Source: Hydrogenophaga sp. PAMC20947
GTDB taxonomy: Bacteria > Pseudomonadota > Gammaproteobacteria > Burkholderiales > Burkholderiaceae_C
Direction: 5' to 3'
Assembly: GCF_004795855.1 (NCBI RefSeq)
Contig: NZ_CP039252.1
Coordinates: 2,852,001 to 2,916,000 of the forward strand
Length of the DNA stretch: 64,000 nt
In this document: piece after piece, positions 54,327 through 62,495 of the stretch
How positions within the stretch are numbered: position 1 is the stretch's first letter
Layout: each line of letters opens with the position of its first letter
Translations under genes and position numbers: made by a program
The notes under the pieces: generated by a model
Told to the model about the DNA's origin: nothing
Databases searched by the model: none
What the model saw: the letters and a program-made list of their open reading frames with translations, nothing else

Positions 54327-55134
54327 GTGATCCCTCCAGACGCCACTGCGTGATTCGCAGACGTGGAAAGTTCTGCAGTCAGTTTGCCTGCTGATTGCCT
54401 CGGTAACGGCCATGCGGGGTAGATCACGGCGTCGACCGTGATGACGTGGACCGGCGCCGTGCCGATGGACCCAACGGGGCTTTGGGCCAAGCCTGCCCAC
54501 GACACCAGTGACCGTGTCAATGCAGTGGTTCTGTTCAACATTTCAAGCCCCCAAGGCGCTGGTACAAACGCGCCGCCTGCACGGGCGGGTTCGAAGCCTC
54601 GAGCCGATCGCGGTCGGCCGGCGTGGCAGCCAGCGCCAGACCAGGTAGCCCGGCATCAGCCGCTCAAGCAAAGGCACAGGGCGCAGGGCACAAATGCTGT
54701 CGCCATGGGAACGCCGCCGATCGAGTCCACACCGACCCTGACCCTGTCGGGCTGCGAGCAACAGCAGTTCGGCACACGGCCCCAACAAGTCCGTCTCGCC
54801 CAGGCGTTCTCACTTTCGTGTGCTCCGTGCCTTGCACGTGAATCCTCGTTCATCCAGCGGCAAGGGTTTCACGCCGTCGTCAAGGTCTGACACCGAGCTC
54901 GGGCAGTGTCGGTGTCGCAAGCCCTCCCGAAAGCACAACCGCAAACGGGGGCTTCTCCGCCAAACCGAAGAACGGTTCGCAGATCGATCCCGCTCCGTCG
55001 GCGCAAACGAAAAGCGCTTCGCTGTGAGCACCCATTGCCCCCGGAAAACCGGGGAAAAACACCTGGCATGGGTTGTGCAATGAAAGGTCCAGGCGGCGCG
55101 CAAATGACGTGCTTCCCCGCTGATGGAGAGCTTG
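54327..55134. other. Gene-free interval of about 800 nt before the wall-targeting cassette
   Basis: No frame here has a convincing start, motif or normal coding composition on either strand. Two features stand out: a perfect hairpin ATCACGG/CCGTGAT (54423-54442) with a 6-base loop, about 100 nt past fadE, which has no T-run, and CCCCGG-AAAA-CCGGGG (55039-55054) about 80 nt before the first cassette gene. The interval probably contains the promoter of the cassette. It could also hold a decayed gene, but I could not identify one. Confidence 0.45.
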
Positions 55135-55692
55135 ATGAAACACAGTCTTCTCGACCACCGTCCGGTCATCGATGCCTTGGAGGGCCCGCAGCGACTGCCG
55201 TTGCGGCTCGCAAGCCCCGCAGTTGGCAACGAAATGTGGATCGCCACCGAGTTGCTCGAGCACGCCGAGGAAGGCGAGCTGGAGTCCTACCTGACCCAGC
55301 TCGTTGCACGCATCAGCGGACGCCATAGGGCCGCCGATGTGGACACCGCCCTGGCTCGAATCCTGACCCGGGTCGGTCGACCCATGTTGCAACAGCGCAG
55401 CACATTGACCAGGGCCTCATCGGGTCGGGCTTTTGGCATCGAACTCGAAGGCTTGAGTCCCGAAGACCAGGCGTTCGAACTTGCACGCCACTTCGCACGC
55501 TTTGCCACCGACGCCGCGCACCGTGCAGGCCGAGCCCATGGTCCGGCTTCTGCGCAACAGGTGGCGCAGCGTGCGGCGGGCGAAGCGGCGCGGCGTTTCG
55601 CGCCGGGTCTCGCCCCTGTCAGAACGGGCAATCGACCGCTCATGAACCCATTTTTTCGCCGAGGGCGCTCCATCGACGCCCTCAATCCGTAG
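55135..55692 (+). CDS. Small cassette protein A, paralogue with shared C-terminal domain
   Basis: 185 residues from the ATG at 55135, chosen because GGAGAG lies 4-5 nt before it. ATELLEHAEEGELESYLTQL (38-57) lines up with the same segment in proteins B and C. The C-terminal domain (residues 99-160) has AFGIELEGLSPEDQAFELAR, FARFATDAAH and QRAAGEAARRFAPGLAP, and aligns with the 127-187 region of B and 167-226 of C. It lacks the acidic aromatic leader and glycine-zipper core seen in those proteins, having instead a basic stretch. No known domain is recognised. First gene of the cassette. Confidence 0.75.
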   Translation: MKHSLLDHRPVIDALEGPQRLPLRLASPAVGNEMWIATELLEHAEEGELESYLTQLVARISGRHRAADVDTALARILTRVGRPMLQQRSTLTRASSGRAFGIELEGLSPEDQAFELARHFARFATDAAHRAGRAHGPASAQQVAQRAAGEAARRFAPGLAPVRTGNRPLMNPFFRRGRSIDALNP

Positions 55693-55716
55693 TACCTGCC
55701 ACCCAAGGAGTCTGTC

Positions 55717-56373
55717 ATGCATGACATTGATCGCAACCAATTGGAATTCGAAGACGAATCATCCTTTGACGAAGCCGACGAGTTCGAGTCAGACGAGTCG
55801 GAATGGTCTGGCGAGTATGAAAACGATCTCACCGAAGCCGACGAGTACGAGCTGGCCAACGAGCTGCTCAGTGTCGACAGCGAGGAGGAACTCGATCAGT
55901 TTCTCGGCAAGCTCATCAAACGGGTGTCCAAAGGCGCGCGCCGCTTGATCCGGTCTCCCATTGGCCGGGCTGTCGGCGGCGTGCTCAAGGGCGTGGCCAA
56001 AAAGGCCTTGCCCTTTGGCGGCCGCGCACTGGGCGGCATGGTGGGTGGACCGCTCGGCGCCAAGATTGGCAGCGGCGTGGCGTCTGCCGCCGGTCGAGCG
56101 CTGGGCCTGGAATCCGAAATGGAACAGGAAGAACAGGAGTTCGAGGGCGCCAAACAGTTTGTGCGCCTCGCCGCAGACACGGTGAAGAAAGCCGCCGCCG
56201 CCTCCCCTGGTGCCGACCCGCGCGCGGTGGCACAGTCAGCCGCCATCAGCGCCGCACGCAAGCTCGCACCTGGCCTGGTCAAGCAGGCCGGTAGCATGGC
56301 AACTTCGGCCAGCAGTGGTCAAAGTGGGCGATGGGCGCGGCAGGGCAACAAGATCGTGCTCTACGGAGCCTGA
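55717..56373 (+). CDS. Small cassette protein B, acidic leader plus glycine-zipper segment
   Basis: 218 residues, ATG 6 nt after AAGGAG. Residues 1-46 are extremely acidic with regularly spaced aromatics (FEDESSFDEADEFESDE, WSGEY). ANELLSVDSEEELDQFLG (47-64) is followed by a cationic helix (KLIKRVSKGARRLIR) and a Gly/Ala-rich segment (83-130: VGGVLKGVAKKALPFGGR, ALGGMVGGPLGAKIGSGVAS) with GxxxG spacing. The shared C-terminal domain ends in SGRWARQGNKIVLYG. Composition resembles leader-plus-core membrane-active peptides, but no GG cleavage site or immunity gene was identified. Function unknown. Confidence 0.82.
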   Translation: MHDIDRNQLEFEDESSFDEADEFESDESEWSGEYENDLTEADEYELANELLSVDSEEELDQFLGKLIKRVSKGARRLIRSPIGRAVGGVLKGVAKKALPFGGRALGGMVGGPLGAKIGSGVASAAGRALGLESEMEQEEQEFEGAKQFVRLAADTVKKAAAASPGADPRAVAQSAAISAARKLAPGLVKQAGSMATSASSGQSGRWARQGNKIVLYGA

Positions 56374-56387
56374 GGGGGCGGCGCACC

Positions 56388-57677
56388 ATGACACCGTTCG
56401 CTGCCTGGATCCTGGCCCAAGAGGCGCGTGCCTTGATGACGCGGCTTGCGCGCGTGCAGCCCTTTGCGCTGCTCGAGCCGATGGTGCCGGCCGCCGCCTT
56501 GATGCCCCGCGCACAAGTTGCGATCGAGCGCCACCTGGCGCTAGGCCGCCGCGACCTCGAACGCATGGTGCAAGGCTTCCTGGCTTGGTTGCGCGGTGCC
56601 GGGCGTTCGGGCAGTGCCGCGCAGGCCCAAAGACGGTTCACCCACCTGCGCCTGCAATTCAATGCGGCGCTGACGCAATTCGATTTGTTCAGCGACGTGA
56701 TCACCCAGCGCAGCGAGCACGCCTCGGGGGTTTGGTTGTCGGGGCTTGATGTGGTGGCCGCAGACGCGCTAACGCTGCCTGGACGCTACTTCGATCTACC
56801 GCCCATCATCTGCTACCTCGACCGCGGTGCAGGTGCAGCGATTCGCCGCGCACGCACCCGTTTGCCAGGCGGTGGAGAGAACCCGGTGGCCGTGATCCGC
56901 GTGCCGCGCGAACGCATGGTCGGCAGTGGCATCGCTTCGTCGCTGGTGCACGAAGTGGGGCATCAAGCCTCGGCGCTGCTGGACCTGGTGGCCTCACTTC
57001 GCCCTGTGTTGAGAGGCATGCAAGCGGTTGACGGCCCTGACCGCAGTGCCTGGATGCTTTGGGAACGCTGGATTTCCGAGATCGTGGCCGATTTCTGGGC
57101 CATCGCCCGGGTTGGCATTGCTTCGACCCTGGGCTTGATTGCGGTGGTCAGCCTGCCGCGCGCTTTCGTGTTTCGAATGGAGTCCCAGGACCCGCATCCA
57201 GCCCCATGGATTCGCGTGATGCTGAGCTGCGCCATCGGACAGGCGCTGTACCCGCATCCGCAGTGGGCGCGTTTTGCCGCGCTGTGGGAAGCGTTCTACC
57301 CTCCACAGGGCCTGGAAGCTGCGCGCGCGCAGTTGCTGATGCGCTTGCGCGCCACCATGCCGGCGTTTGTAGCGCTGCTGGTGCAGCACCGCCCGCGCTC
57401 GCTGCACGGTCGCCGCCTGGTCGATGTGCTCGCCACCGAAGAGCGCCAACCGCTGCACTTGGCGCGGCTGTACCGCGCCTGGTGCGAAACACCCGCGGCC
57501 ATGTACCGCGCCGCGCCGTCGCTGGTGTTCGCCGTCATTGGCCAGGCGCGTGCCAACGGGCGCATGAGCCCCGAACTTGAGAGCGAGCTGCTGGCGCGCC
57601 TGCTGACCCATTGGGCACTCGAAAGCTCGCTGAAAGGCGCAGCGCAATGCGCAAACGTATCTTCCATTTCCGGTTGA
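56388..57677 (+). CDS. Cassette protein D, predicted zinc metalloprotein (HEVGH)
   Basis: 429 residues from the ATG at 56388, 14 nt after protein B. LVHEVGHQASALLDLV contains an HExxH zinc motif (H188, H192), and SEIVADFWAIARV (E231, D235) gives the downstream Glu expected of gluzincin-type metallopeptidases. An N-terminal basic helical region of about 110 residues precedes it. No signal peptide or membrane helix is seen. I do not recognise the family. It might process the leader of protein B or C, but that is inference. Confidence 0.75.
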   Translation: MTPFAAWILAQEARALMTRLARVQPFALLEPMVPAAALMPRAQVAIERHLALGRRDLERMVQGFLAWLRGAGRSGSAAQAQRRFTHLRLQFNAALTQFDLFSDVITQRSEHASGVWLSGLDVVAADALTLPGRYFDLPPIICYLDRGAGAAIRRARTRLPGGGENPVAVIRVPRERMVGSGIASSLVHEVGHQASALLDLVASLRPVLRGMQAVDGPDRSAWMLWERWISEIVADFWAIARVGIASTLGLIAVVSLPRAFVFRMESQDPHPAPWIRVMLSCAIGQALYPHPQWARFAALWEAFYPPQGLEAARAQLLMRLRATMPAFVALLVQHRPRSLHGRRLVDVLATEERQPLHLARLYRAWCETPAAMYRAAPSLVFAVIGQARANGRMSPELESELLARLLTHWALESSLKGAAQCANVSSISG

Positions 57678-57702
57678 TTTGATGTTCACCAAGGAGAGCA
57701 AC

Positions 57703-59832
57703 ATGATTGTCAAGACCACTGATTCAAAAAACACCCGCAAGGGTTCGATCGCTGTCACCGTGGCTGACGCCGGTGGCGAGGGAGCCCCCATGAGCGGCGC
57801 CTGGGTGAGCCTCTACGCCACAGCCGTTGGCAGTGGCGGTGGCGGTGAAAGCAAGGCGGCGGCCAAAGTCAAGACATGGACACCGGACGAAGCACTGTGG
57901 TTGTCCAGCGAGCGAACGGATGGTGGGGGGCGGGTCCGCTTCACCGAGCTCGATCCCGCAACATACTTCGTGAAGTACGAACACCACCCAGAGACCAGCG
58001 CACAGTGTGTGCATGTCGAGGCGGGTTGCGAAGAGTCGCTGTGCTTGCGCCTGCCCCTGAATGCGCGTCTGGAGGTCGTTTTCATGAATCCCGACTGCCA
58101 GGAAATCGCCTGCCCACACCCCAGGGTCGGTGACCATGCTTGCGCAACGCTGGAGTTCAATGACTCCAACGTACTGACAGAGCACCTGAGCGTGCAGTGG
58201 GGGCCGGGTATGCGGCCCGTTCGAAAAGAGAAACTGGTCGCTACGAAGCCGATCAAGAGCACCGGGGATCAGAAGGTCCAGGCGGCCATAGGTTTCTCGC
58301 TGGTGGGCCCCTTGCCCGGGGGACAAGCCGGCGGCCAGATGGCCGAGATGGCCTTTGAGGAAGCGTACGAAGCAGACGATCGCGGGCCTTCGCCCATCAA
58401 CGGAAGCCTGAACGTCTCATTGGCGCGCTCCGAGTCGGCGCCCACGCCAGACCTGCAACTGTGGGGGGCGATACGCGCAAGCACCGAAGCACTGTCGTTC
58501 GACAATTACATGCGCTTCATGGACCGGCTTTTCTGCTCCGACGGCCCGTCCAAACCAACCCAGGCCGAAACGAAAGCCAAAAACACCTATACGAACTTGT
58601 TGGGAAAGCGCTACCTGCCCTTCTCCGACACCGACGCCTACCGCGTGCTCAAGGTGGCGACCGAGGCCTTCGTGATGGTCAACTGCGGCGTGTTCACCGA
58701 CTTCGCCAACGGGGAGGGGCACGCCCAGCTGCTGGGCATCAACAATGACGACCTGCGTCGGCGCGACTTGCCCAACCTGGGTCCCGAGCCATACCTTGAG
58801 AACGTCGATGGCATCAACATGCTGCCCTACCTGGCCATCATCAAGAGCAAGCTGCCCGAAGTGTCCTTCAACAAGGCCCCCAGCAGCTTTGGGCGCCCCA
58901 GCAATGCCGAAATGGATCTGTGCGATGTTTTCGTGCAGGAGAAACTGAGCAACCCTTGCCTGCTCGAACTGATCTGGTCTTACTGGCACGAAGAAGGCAT
59001 GCAGGTGCAGACGATGAACGCCATCACCCGGCGCTTTCAGAACGTGCGCGGCACACGCCAACCCGACCCGCTCGTGAACGTGGAAGTCAATCCCTTGCGC
59101 CCGTTGAACAACCTGCTGTGGGGCTACATTCAGGACGAACAACACCGCTTGACCGTGGCGCGACGCAACGGCGAGTACGACCACCACTACGGCTTGCGAC
59201 TGGAGGGGCGCGCGGTGCAAGACTTCCGGCCCGCCGATTCGCGTTCGAAGTTCATCGAGGCCTTCCACCACCTGTTGCGCCTGTGCACCGTGTTCTACAA
59301 GCAGGACGACAACACCACCATGAAGGCCGATGCTTTCGGGGTGCTCAATGCACTGAAAGAGGTGCACCTGATCCTGTCGCAAGGGGCGCACAGCCAGTTC
59401 GGGGACATGCCACCGACCGCACGCATCGAGATGCTGATCCAGCAATGGTTGCTCTCGCGCGCCGAGTTCCGGGAGTTCCTGCCGACGCGGGTGATGGTGG
59501 CCTACCCCGAGCCCTGGATGGACCGGGTCGATGCCATGAAAAAACTGCAGGGCTGGACCGACACCAGCGTGGTGCACTTTCACAACCTGGCCGTCTTTGG
59601 CGAACAGCTGCTGCTGTCGATTCGCTACGGCGCCTGGAGCACGGTCTATGAGCCCAACCACGCCTTCAACTTTGCACGTTTCTGGCGGCCGCAGGTACAG
59701 GGTTATATCCATGCCTACCGTGCCGCCACAGGCGCCGAACTGGGTGGCGAGACGGTGGAGACGCGGGTCGACTCGACCATACCTTCGGTGTTGCTGAAAC
59801 AGCGAATGGAGGCGCAGCGGCGGAGTGCCTGA
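57703..59832 (+). CDS. Cassette protein E, 709-residue protein with N-terminal Ig-like domain
   Basis: ATG at 57703 has AAGGAG 6 nt upstream, so this start is preferred to 57679. Residues 14-120 look like a carboxypeptidase-regulatory/prealbumin-type beta sandwich (GSIAVTVADAGG, SGAWVSLYAT, TDGGGRVRFTELDPATYFVK). Seven or more cysteines occur in the first 170 residues (C102, C109, C114, C132, C137). The rest, about 550 residues, is soluble and rich in aromatic and charged residues (PYLAIIKSKLPEVSFN, LLWGYIQDEQHRLTVARRNG, YDHHYGLRLEGRAVQDF) with no family I can name. It lies in the middle of the cassette, between D and F. Confidence 0.8.
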   Translation: MIVKTTDSKNTRKGSIAVTVADAGGEGAPMSGAWVSLYATAVGSGGGGESKAAAKVKTWTPDEALWLSSERTDGGGRVRFTELDPATYFVKYEHHPETSAQCVHVEAGCEESLCLRLPLNARLEVVFMNPDCQEIACPHPRVGDHACATLEFNDSNVLTEHLSVQWGPGMRPVRKEKLVATKPIKSTGDQKVQAAIGFSLVGPLPGGQAGGQMAEMAFEEAYEADDRGPSPINGSLNVSLARSESAPTPDLQLWGAIRASTEALSFDNYMRFMDRLFCSDGPSKPTQAETKAKNTYTNLLGKRYLPFSDTDAYRVLKVATEAFVMVNCGVFTDFANGEGHAQLLGINNDDLRRRDLPNLGPEPYLENVDGINMLPYLAIIKSKLPEVSFNKAPSSFGRPSNAEMDLCDVFVQEKLSNPCLLELIWSYWHEEGMQVQTMNAITRRFQNVRGTRQPDPLVNVEVNPLRPLNNLLWGYIQDEQHRLTVARRNGEYDHHYGLRLEGRAVQDFRPADSRSKFIEAFHHLLRLCTVFYKQDDNTTMKADAFGVLNALKEVHLILSQGAHSQFGDMPPTARIEMLIQQWLLSRAEFREFLPTRVMVAYPEPWMDRVDAMKKLQGWTDTSVVHFHNLAVFGEQLLLSIRYGAWSTVYEPNHAFNFARFWRPQVQGYIHAYRAATGAELGGETVETRVDSTIPSVLLKQRMEAQRRSA

Positions 59833-59844
59833 CGTGAAACCACC

Positions 59845-60918
59845 ATGCTTGATTTCACCTCGTCGCTCTACCTGGGTCTGCACCATGGCAGCACAACACT
59901 CGATCCGTGGGACTCGCTCAGCCTCGGGCGTCCAGCGGCGCTGGACGAGGCTCCCGAAGCGAGAGTCGCTGCCCATGAACTGGCCCGGCTGGTGGGTTGC
60001 GCCGATGGCACGCTGTTGCCATCGACCTTCCACCTCTTTTGGGACCTGCTCGGTGTGCTGAGCCGAGAACAGATCGAGATTTTCATGGACGCTTCGACCT
60101 ACCCGATTGCCCGCTGGGGTGCCGAGCACTGGGCCACCAAGGGCGTGCCGCTGCACACCTTTGCGCGCCACGACCCAAAATCCCTGGAGCGCTTGATGGC
60201 ACGCCGGCATGGCTGCCGACCCGTGGTGCTCTGCGATGGCATGAGCCCCGGCAGCAACAGCCAGCCACCGTTGGCGGCCTACGCCGGCCTGGCAAATTCA
60301 CAGGGTGGCTGGCTGGTGATCGACGACACCCAGGCTCTGGGTGTCTATGGACAGCGGCCTTCAGCGGGCGCTCCTTACGGGGTTGGAGGCGGCGGCTCGC
60401 TGCTGCAGCAAGGGTTGGCTGGCCATCACATGGTGGTGGGGGCCTCGCTCGCCAAGGGCTTTGGTGTGCCAGTGGCCTTGCTCGCTGGCAGCGCTGTGCT
60501 GTTGCGGCGCTTCTTGCGCAACAGCGCAAGCCGCGAACACATGAGTCCGCCCTCACTGCCGGTTGTCCTGGCCGCACGGCAGGCGTTGGTGGTGAACGCC
60601 CACCATGGCGAACACCTGCGTTTGCGGCTGTGGCGCGCCGTGCGGCGGCTGCGCAGCGGTCTGGCTGCGCTGGGCATCGCCACCCGCGGCGGCGACTTCC
60701 CAGTGCAGACGCTGATCACCCCGCCAGGCGCTGTTGTGCCACTGCTGCACACCCTTCTGTTGCACGCCGGCGTTCGCACCGTGCTGCACCGCGATAGCGG
60801 TGGCGGTAGCGGCGCGCAATTGAGCTTTCTGCTTCGCGCCGATCACAGCGCGGCACATATCGACCAGGCGGTGATGCGATTGGCACACGCGTGGAACACA
60901 GCCCTGGAGCCGGCGTGA
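59845..60918 (+). CDS. Cassette protein F, BioF/alpha-oxoamine-synthase-like PLP enzyme
   Basis: 357 residues. It aligns by eye with 8-amino-7-oxononanoate synthase (BioF): FTSSLYLGLHH for the nYLGL start, VVLCDGMSPGSNSQPPLAAY, GGWLVIDDTQALGVYG (Asp contacting the PLP ring), and GASLAKGFGVPVALLAG with the Schiff-base Lys at K204. MSPPS matches the TSMPP region after it. Alpha-oxoamine synthases condense an amino acid with an acyl-CoA; here the substrate is unknown. A BioF paralogue in a peptidoglycan/peptide cassette is unusual. It lies 12 nt past protein E. Confidence 0.82.
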   Translation: MLDFTSSLYLGLHHGSTTLDPWDSLSLGRPAALDEAPEARVAAHELARLVGCADGTLLPSTFHLFWDLLGVLSREQIEIFMDASTYPIARWGAEHWATKGVPLHTFARHDPKSLERLMARRHGCRPVVLCDGMSPGSNSQPPLAAYAGLANSQGGWLVIDDTQALGVYGQRPSAGAPYGVGGGGSLLQQGLAGHHMVVGASLAKGFGVPVALLAGSAVLLRRFLRNSASREHMSPPSLPVVLAARQALVVNAHHGEHLRLRLWRAVRRLRSGLAALGIATRGGDFPVQTLITPPGAVVPLLHTLLLHAGVRTVLHRDSGGGSGAQLSFLLRADHSAAHIDQAVMRLAHAWNTALEPA

Positions 60919-60975
60919 AAACACCGCGTTCAAGCTGGCGCACCTTCGTTTCAACCTTTTCACCAGGAGAACACC

Positions 60976-61719
60976 ATGCACAAGATGACCTGCCAATGCC
61001 CCCAGTGCAACGCCAGCACCCGGGCCGAGTTCGAAACCTTCTCTTTTGACCTATCGCCTCAAAGTGAATTTGAGGAAGAAGACGAAGCCGCAGACGAGGC
61101 TTCAAACCCCTTTGGTCAGCAATACCAAGGGGAATATGAAAGCGAGTTTGAAGGCGAATACGAATACGAAGACGAAGGCGCGGCCAGCTTTGGTTCGCGC
61201 GATGCCGAGAGCCCGTTCAGCGAGGACGAAGAGGCCGAGTTGGCGATGGAGCTGCTCTCGGTGTCCAGCGACGCAGAGCTGGACGAGTTCTTGGGCAAGA
61301 TGTTCAAGAAGATCGGCAGGGGCCTCAAGAAAATCGCGCGGCCACTGGGTGGCGCGCTCAAGGGTTTGGCAAAGAAGGCGCTGCCATTTGTGGGCGGTGC
61401 GCTGGGTTCGTTCATTCCCATCCCCGGCGTCGGTACCGCCGTGGGCACCGCGTTGGGCAGCGCGGTGGGCAATGCACTCGAAGCCGAGTTCGGTGAACTC
61501 GATGCCGACGAACAAGAGTTTGAGATGGCGCGCAGGTTCGTCCGAATCGCGGGCACTGCCGCGCAGCAGGCCGCGGCCGCCGGGGCGTCTACCGACCCCA
61601 GGCGTGCAGTGCAGGCGGCCGTCGCCCATGCCGCGCGTCGGCATGTGCCGGGCCTGGATCGAGGGGGCCGGAGCGGGCGGTGGGTCCGACGTGGCAACAC
61701 GATCGTCGTCGGTCTCTAA
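60976..61719 (+). CDS. Small cassette protein C, acidic leader plus glycine-zipper segment
   Basis: 247 residues; AGGAGA lies upstream of the ATG. It is the paralogue of protein B. The start has a Cys cluster (CQCPQC, residues 6-11), then a leader with acidic and aromatic residues (FETFSFD; GEYESEFEGEYEYEDEG). AMELLSVSSDAELDEFLGKM (90-109) is followed by a cationic helix and a Gly-rich core (LKGLAKKALPFVGGALG; IPIPGVGTAVGTALGSAVG, residues 128-165). The common C-terminal domain (residues 167-226) ends with SGRWVRRGNTIVVG, near-identical to B. The stop is 19 nt before the next gene. Confidence 0.82.
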   Translation: MHKMTCQCPQCNASTRAEFETFSFDLSPQSEFEEEDEAADEASNPFGQQYQGEYESEFEGEYEYEDEGAASFGSRDAESPFSEDEEAELAMELLSVSSDAELDEFLGKMFKKIGRGLKKIARPLGGALKGLAKKALPFVGGALGSFIPIPGVGTAVGTALGSAVGNALEAEFGELDADEQEFEMARRFVRIAGTAAQQAAAAGASTDPRRAVQAAVAHAARRHVPGLDRGGRSGRWVRRGNTIVVGL

Positions 61720-61738
61720 CCGCCCAGGGAGAACTTTC

Positions 61739-62495
61739 ATGAACCACGCTGTTTTTGAGTTTCTGCCGTTCGAGCCCGGGGGCGAATACCCACCCGAAGC
61801 CGAATCCTCTGCCTGGGAAACCGAGAAACGCCGAGGCCGCGGTGCTTCGCGCAGTGGTTCAAAGCCGCGGCGCAACGCTTCGCGTTTTTCGTCAAAGGCC
61901 ATGGTGCGGTCAACAGCACGCTCGAGGCCGAGACCACCGAGCCGGAACACGCAGCGGCCTCGGTCCCGCCTGGGTGCACCGGCAGCGCCCTGCGTGTGCC
62001 CGGCCCACGGCACGGAGTACGTGCGCTGGGTGCAAAGTGCGCTGAACCAGGTGGCGTCGACCAACCTGACGGTCACCGGTGTGATGACCGCGACCACGCG
62101 CAACGCCTTGCGCCGCTTCCAAAGCAGCAAGGGCTTGCCGGTTGATGGCATCGCCGGGCCAGACGTTGAACAGGCGCTGCGCGATGCGCGCCAGCCGGCC
62201 GACAGCGGGCCGCCAACCGAGGCGCTGGCGTCAGACCAGGGCGAGGTCTACGAATTTGAAACACTGGCGCTTGAAACGCCCACCAGCAGGCCAACACTGC
62301 GCCTTGGCTCGCGCGGTTCGGCGGTGGCCGATCTGCAGCGCAGGTTGGGGGCCGCCGGGTTCAGCGCGGGCGCAGCCGATGGCATCTTCGGCGCCAACAC
62401 CGGTGCGGCCGTGCATGCCTTTCAACGCGCGCGGGGGCTGGGGGCGGATGGCGTTGCCGGGTCCATGACCTGGGGCGCCTTGCTCGGCGGAATGC
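61739..62495. repeat. Tandem gene duplication, first copy (second copy 63189-63957)
   Basis: The leader, basic linker and both PG-binding domains are repeated 1450 nt downstream at high identity; the offset becomes 1462 nt after a 12-nt (4-codon) insertion before the second PG-binding domain. After about 62495 the copies diverge, so the M74 domain of the first copy is not seen within the second copy inside the window. Confidence 0.85.

Noticed and set aside
54423..54442. Perfect hairpin ATCACGG/CCGTGAT as terminator of fadE
   Set aside because: There is no T-run after it on either strand and it lies about 100 nt past the stop; it may be structural or chance.
55039..55054. CCCCGG-AAAA-CCGGGG hairpin as terminator
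   Set aside because: It is followed by A, not T, on the plus strand and the T-run on the minus strand comes before the stem, so it cannot act as an intrinsic terminator in either direction.
58417..60210. 597-codon open frame on the minus strand
   Set aside because: It lies opposite cassette proteins E and F, which have good ribosome sites, domains and, for F, clear PLP motifs. The antisense frame has no motif.
61046..61738. 231-codon N-terminal extension of the PG-binding/M74 protein
   Set aside because: It overlaps protein C in another frame, is Arg/Ser-rich shadow sequence, and the second copy starts at the same MNHA... methionine with a ribosome site, so the ATG at 61739 is used.
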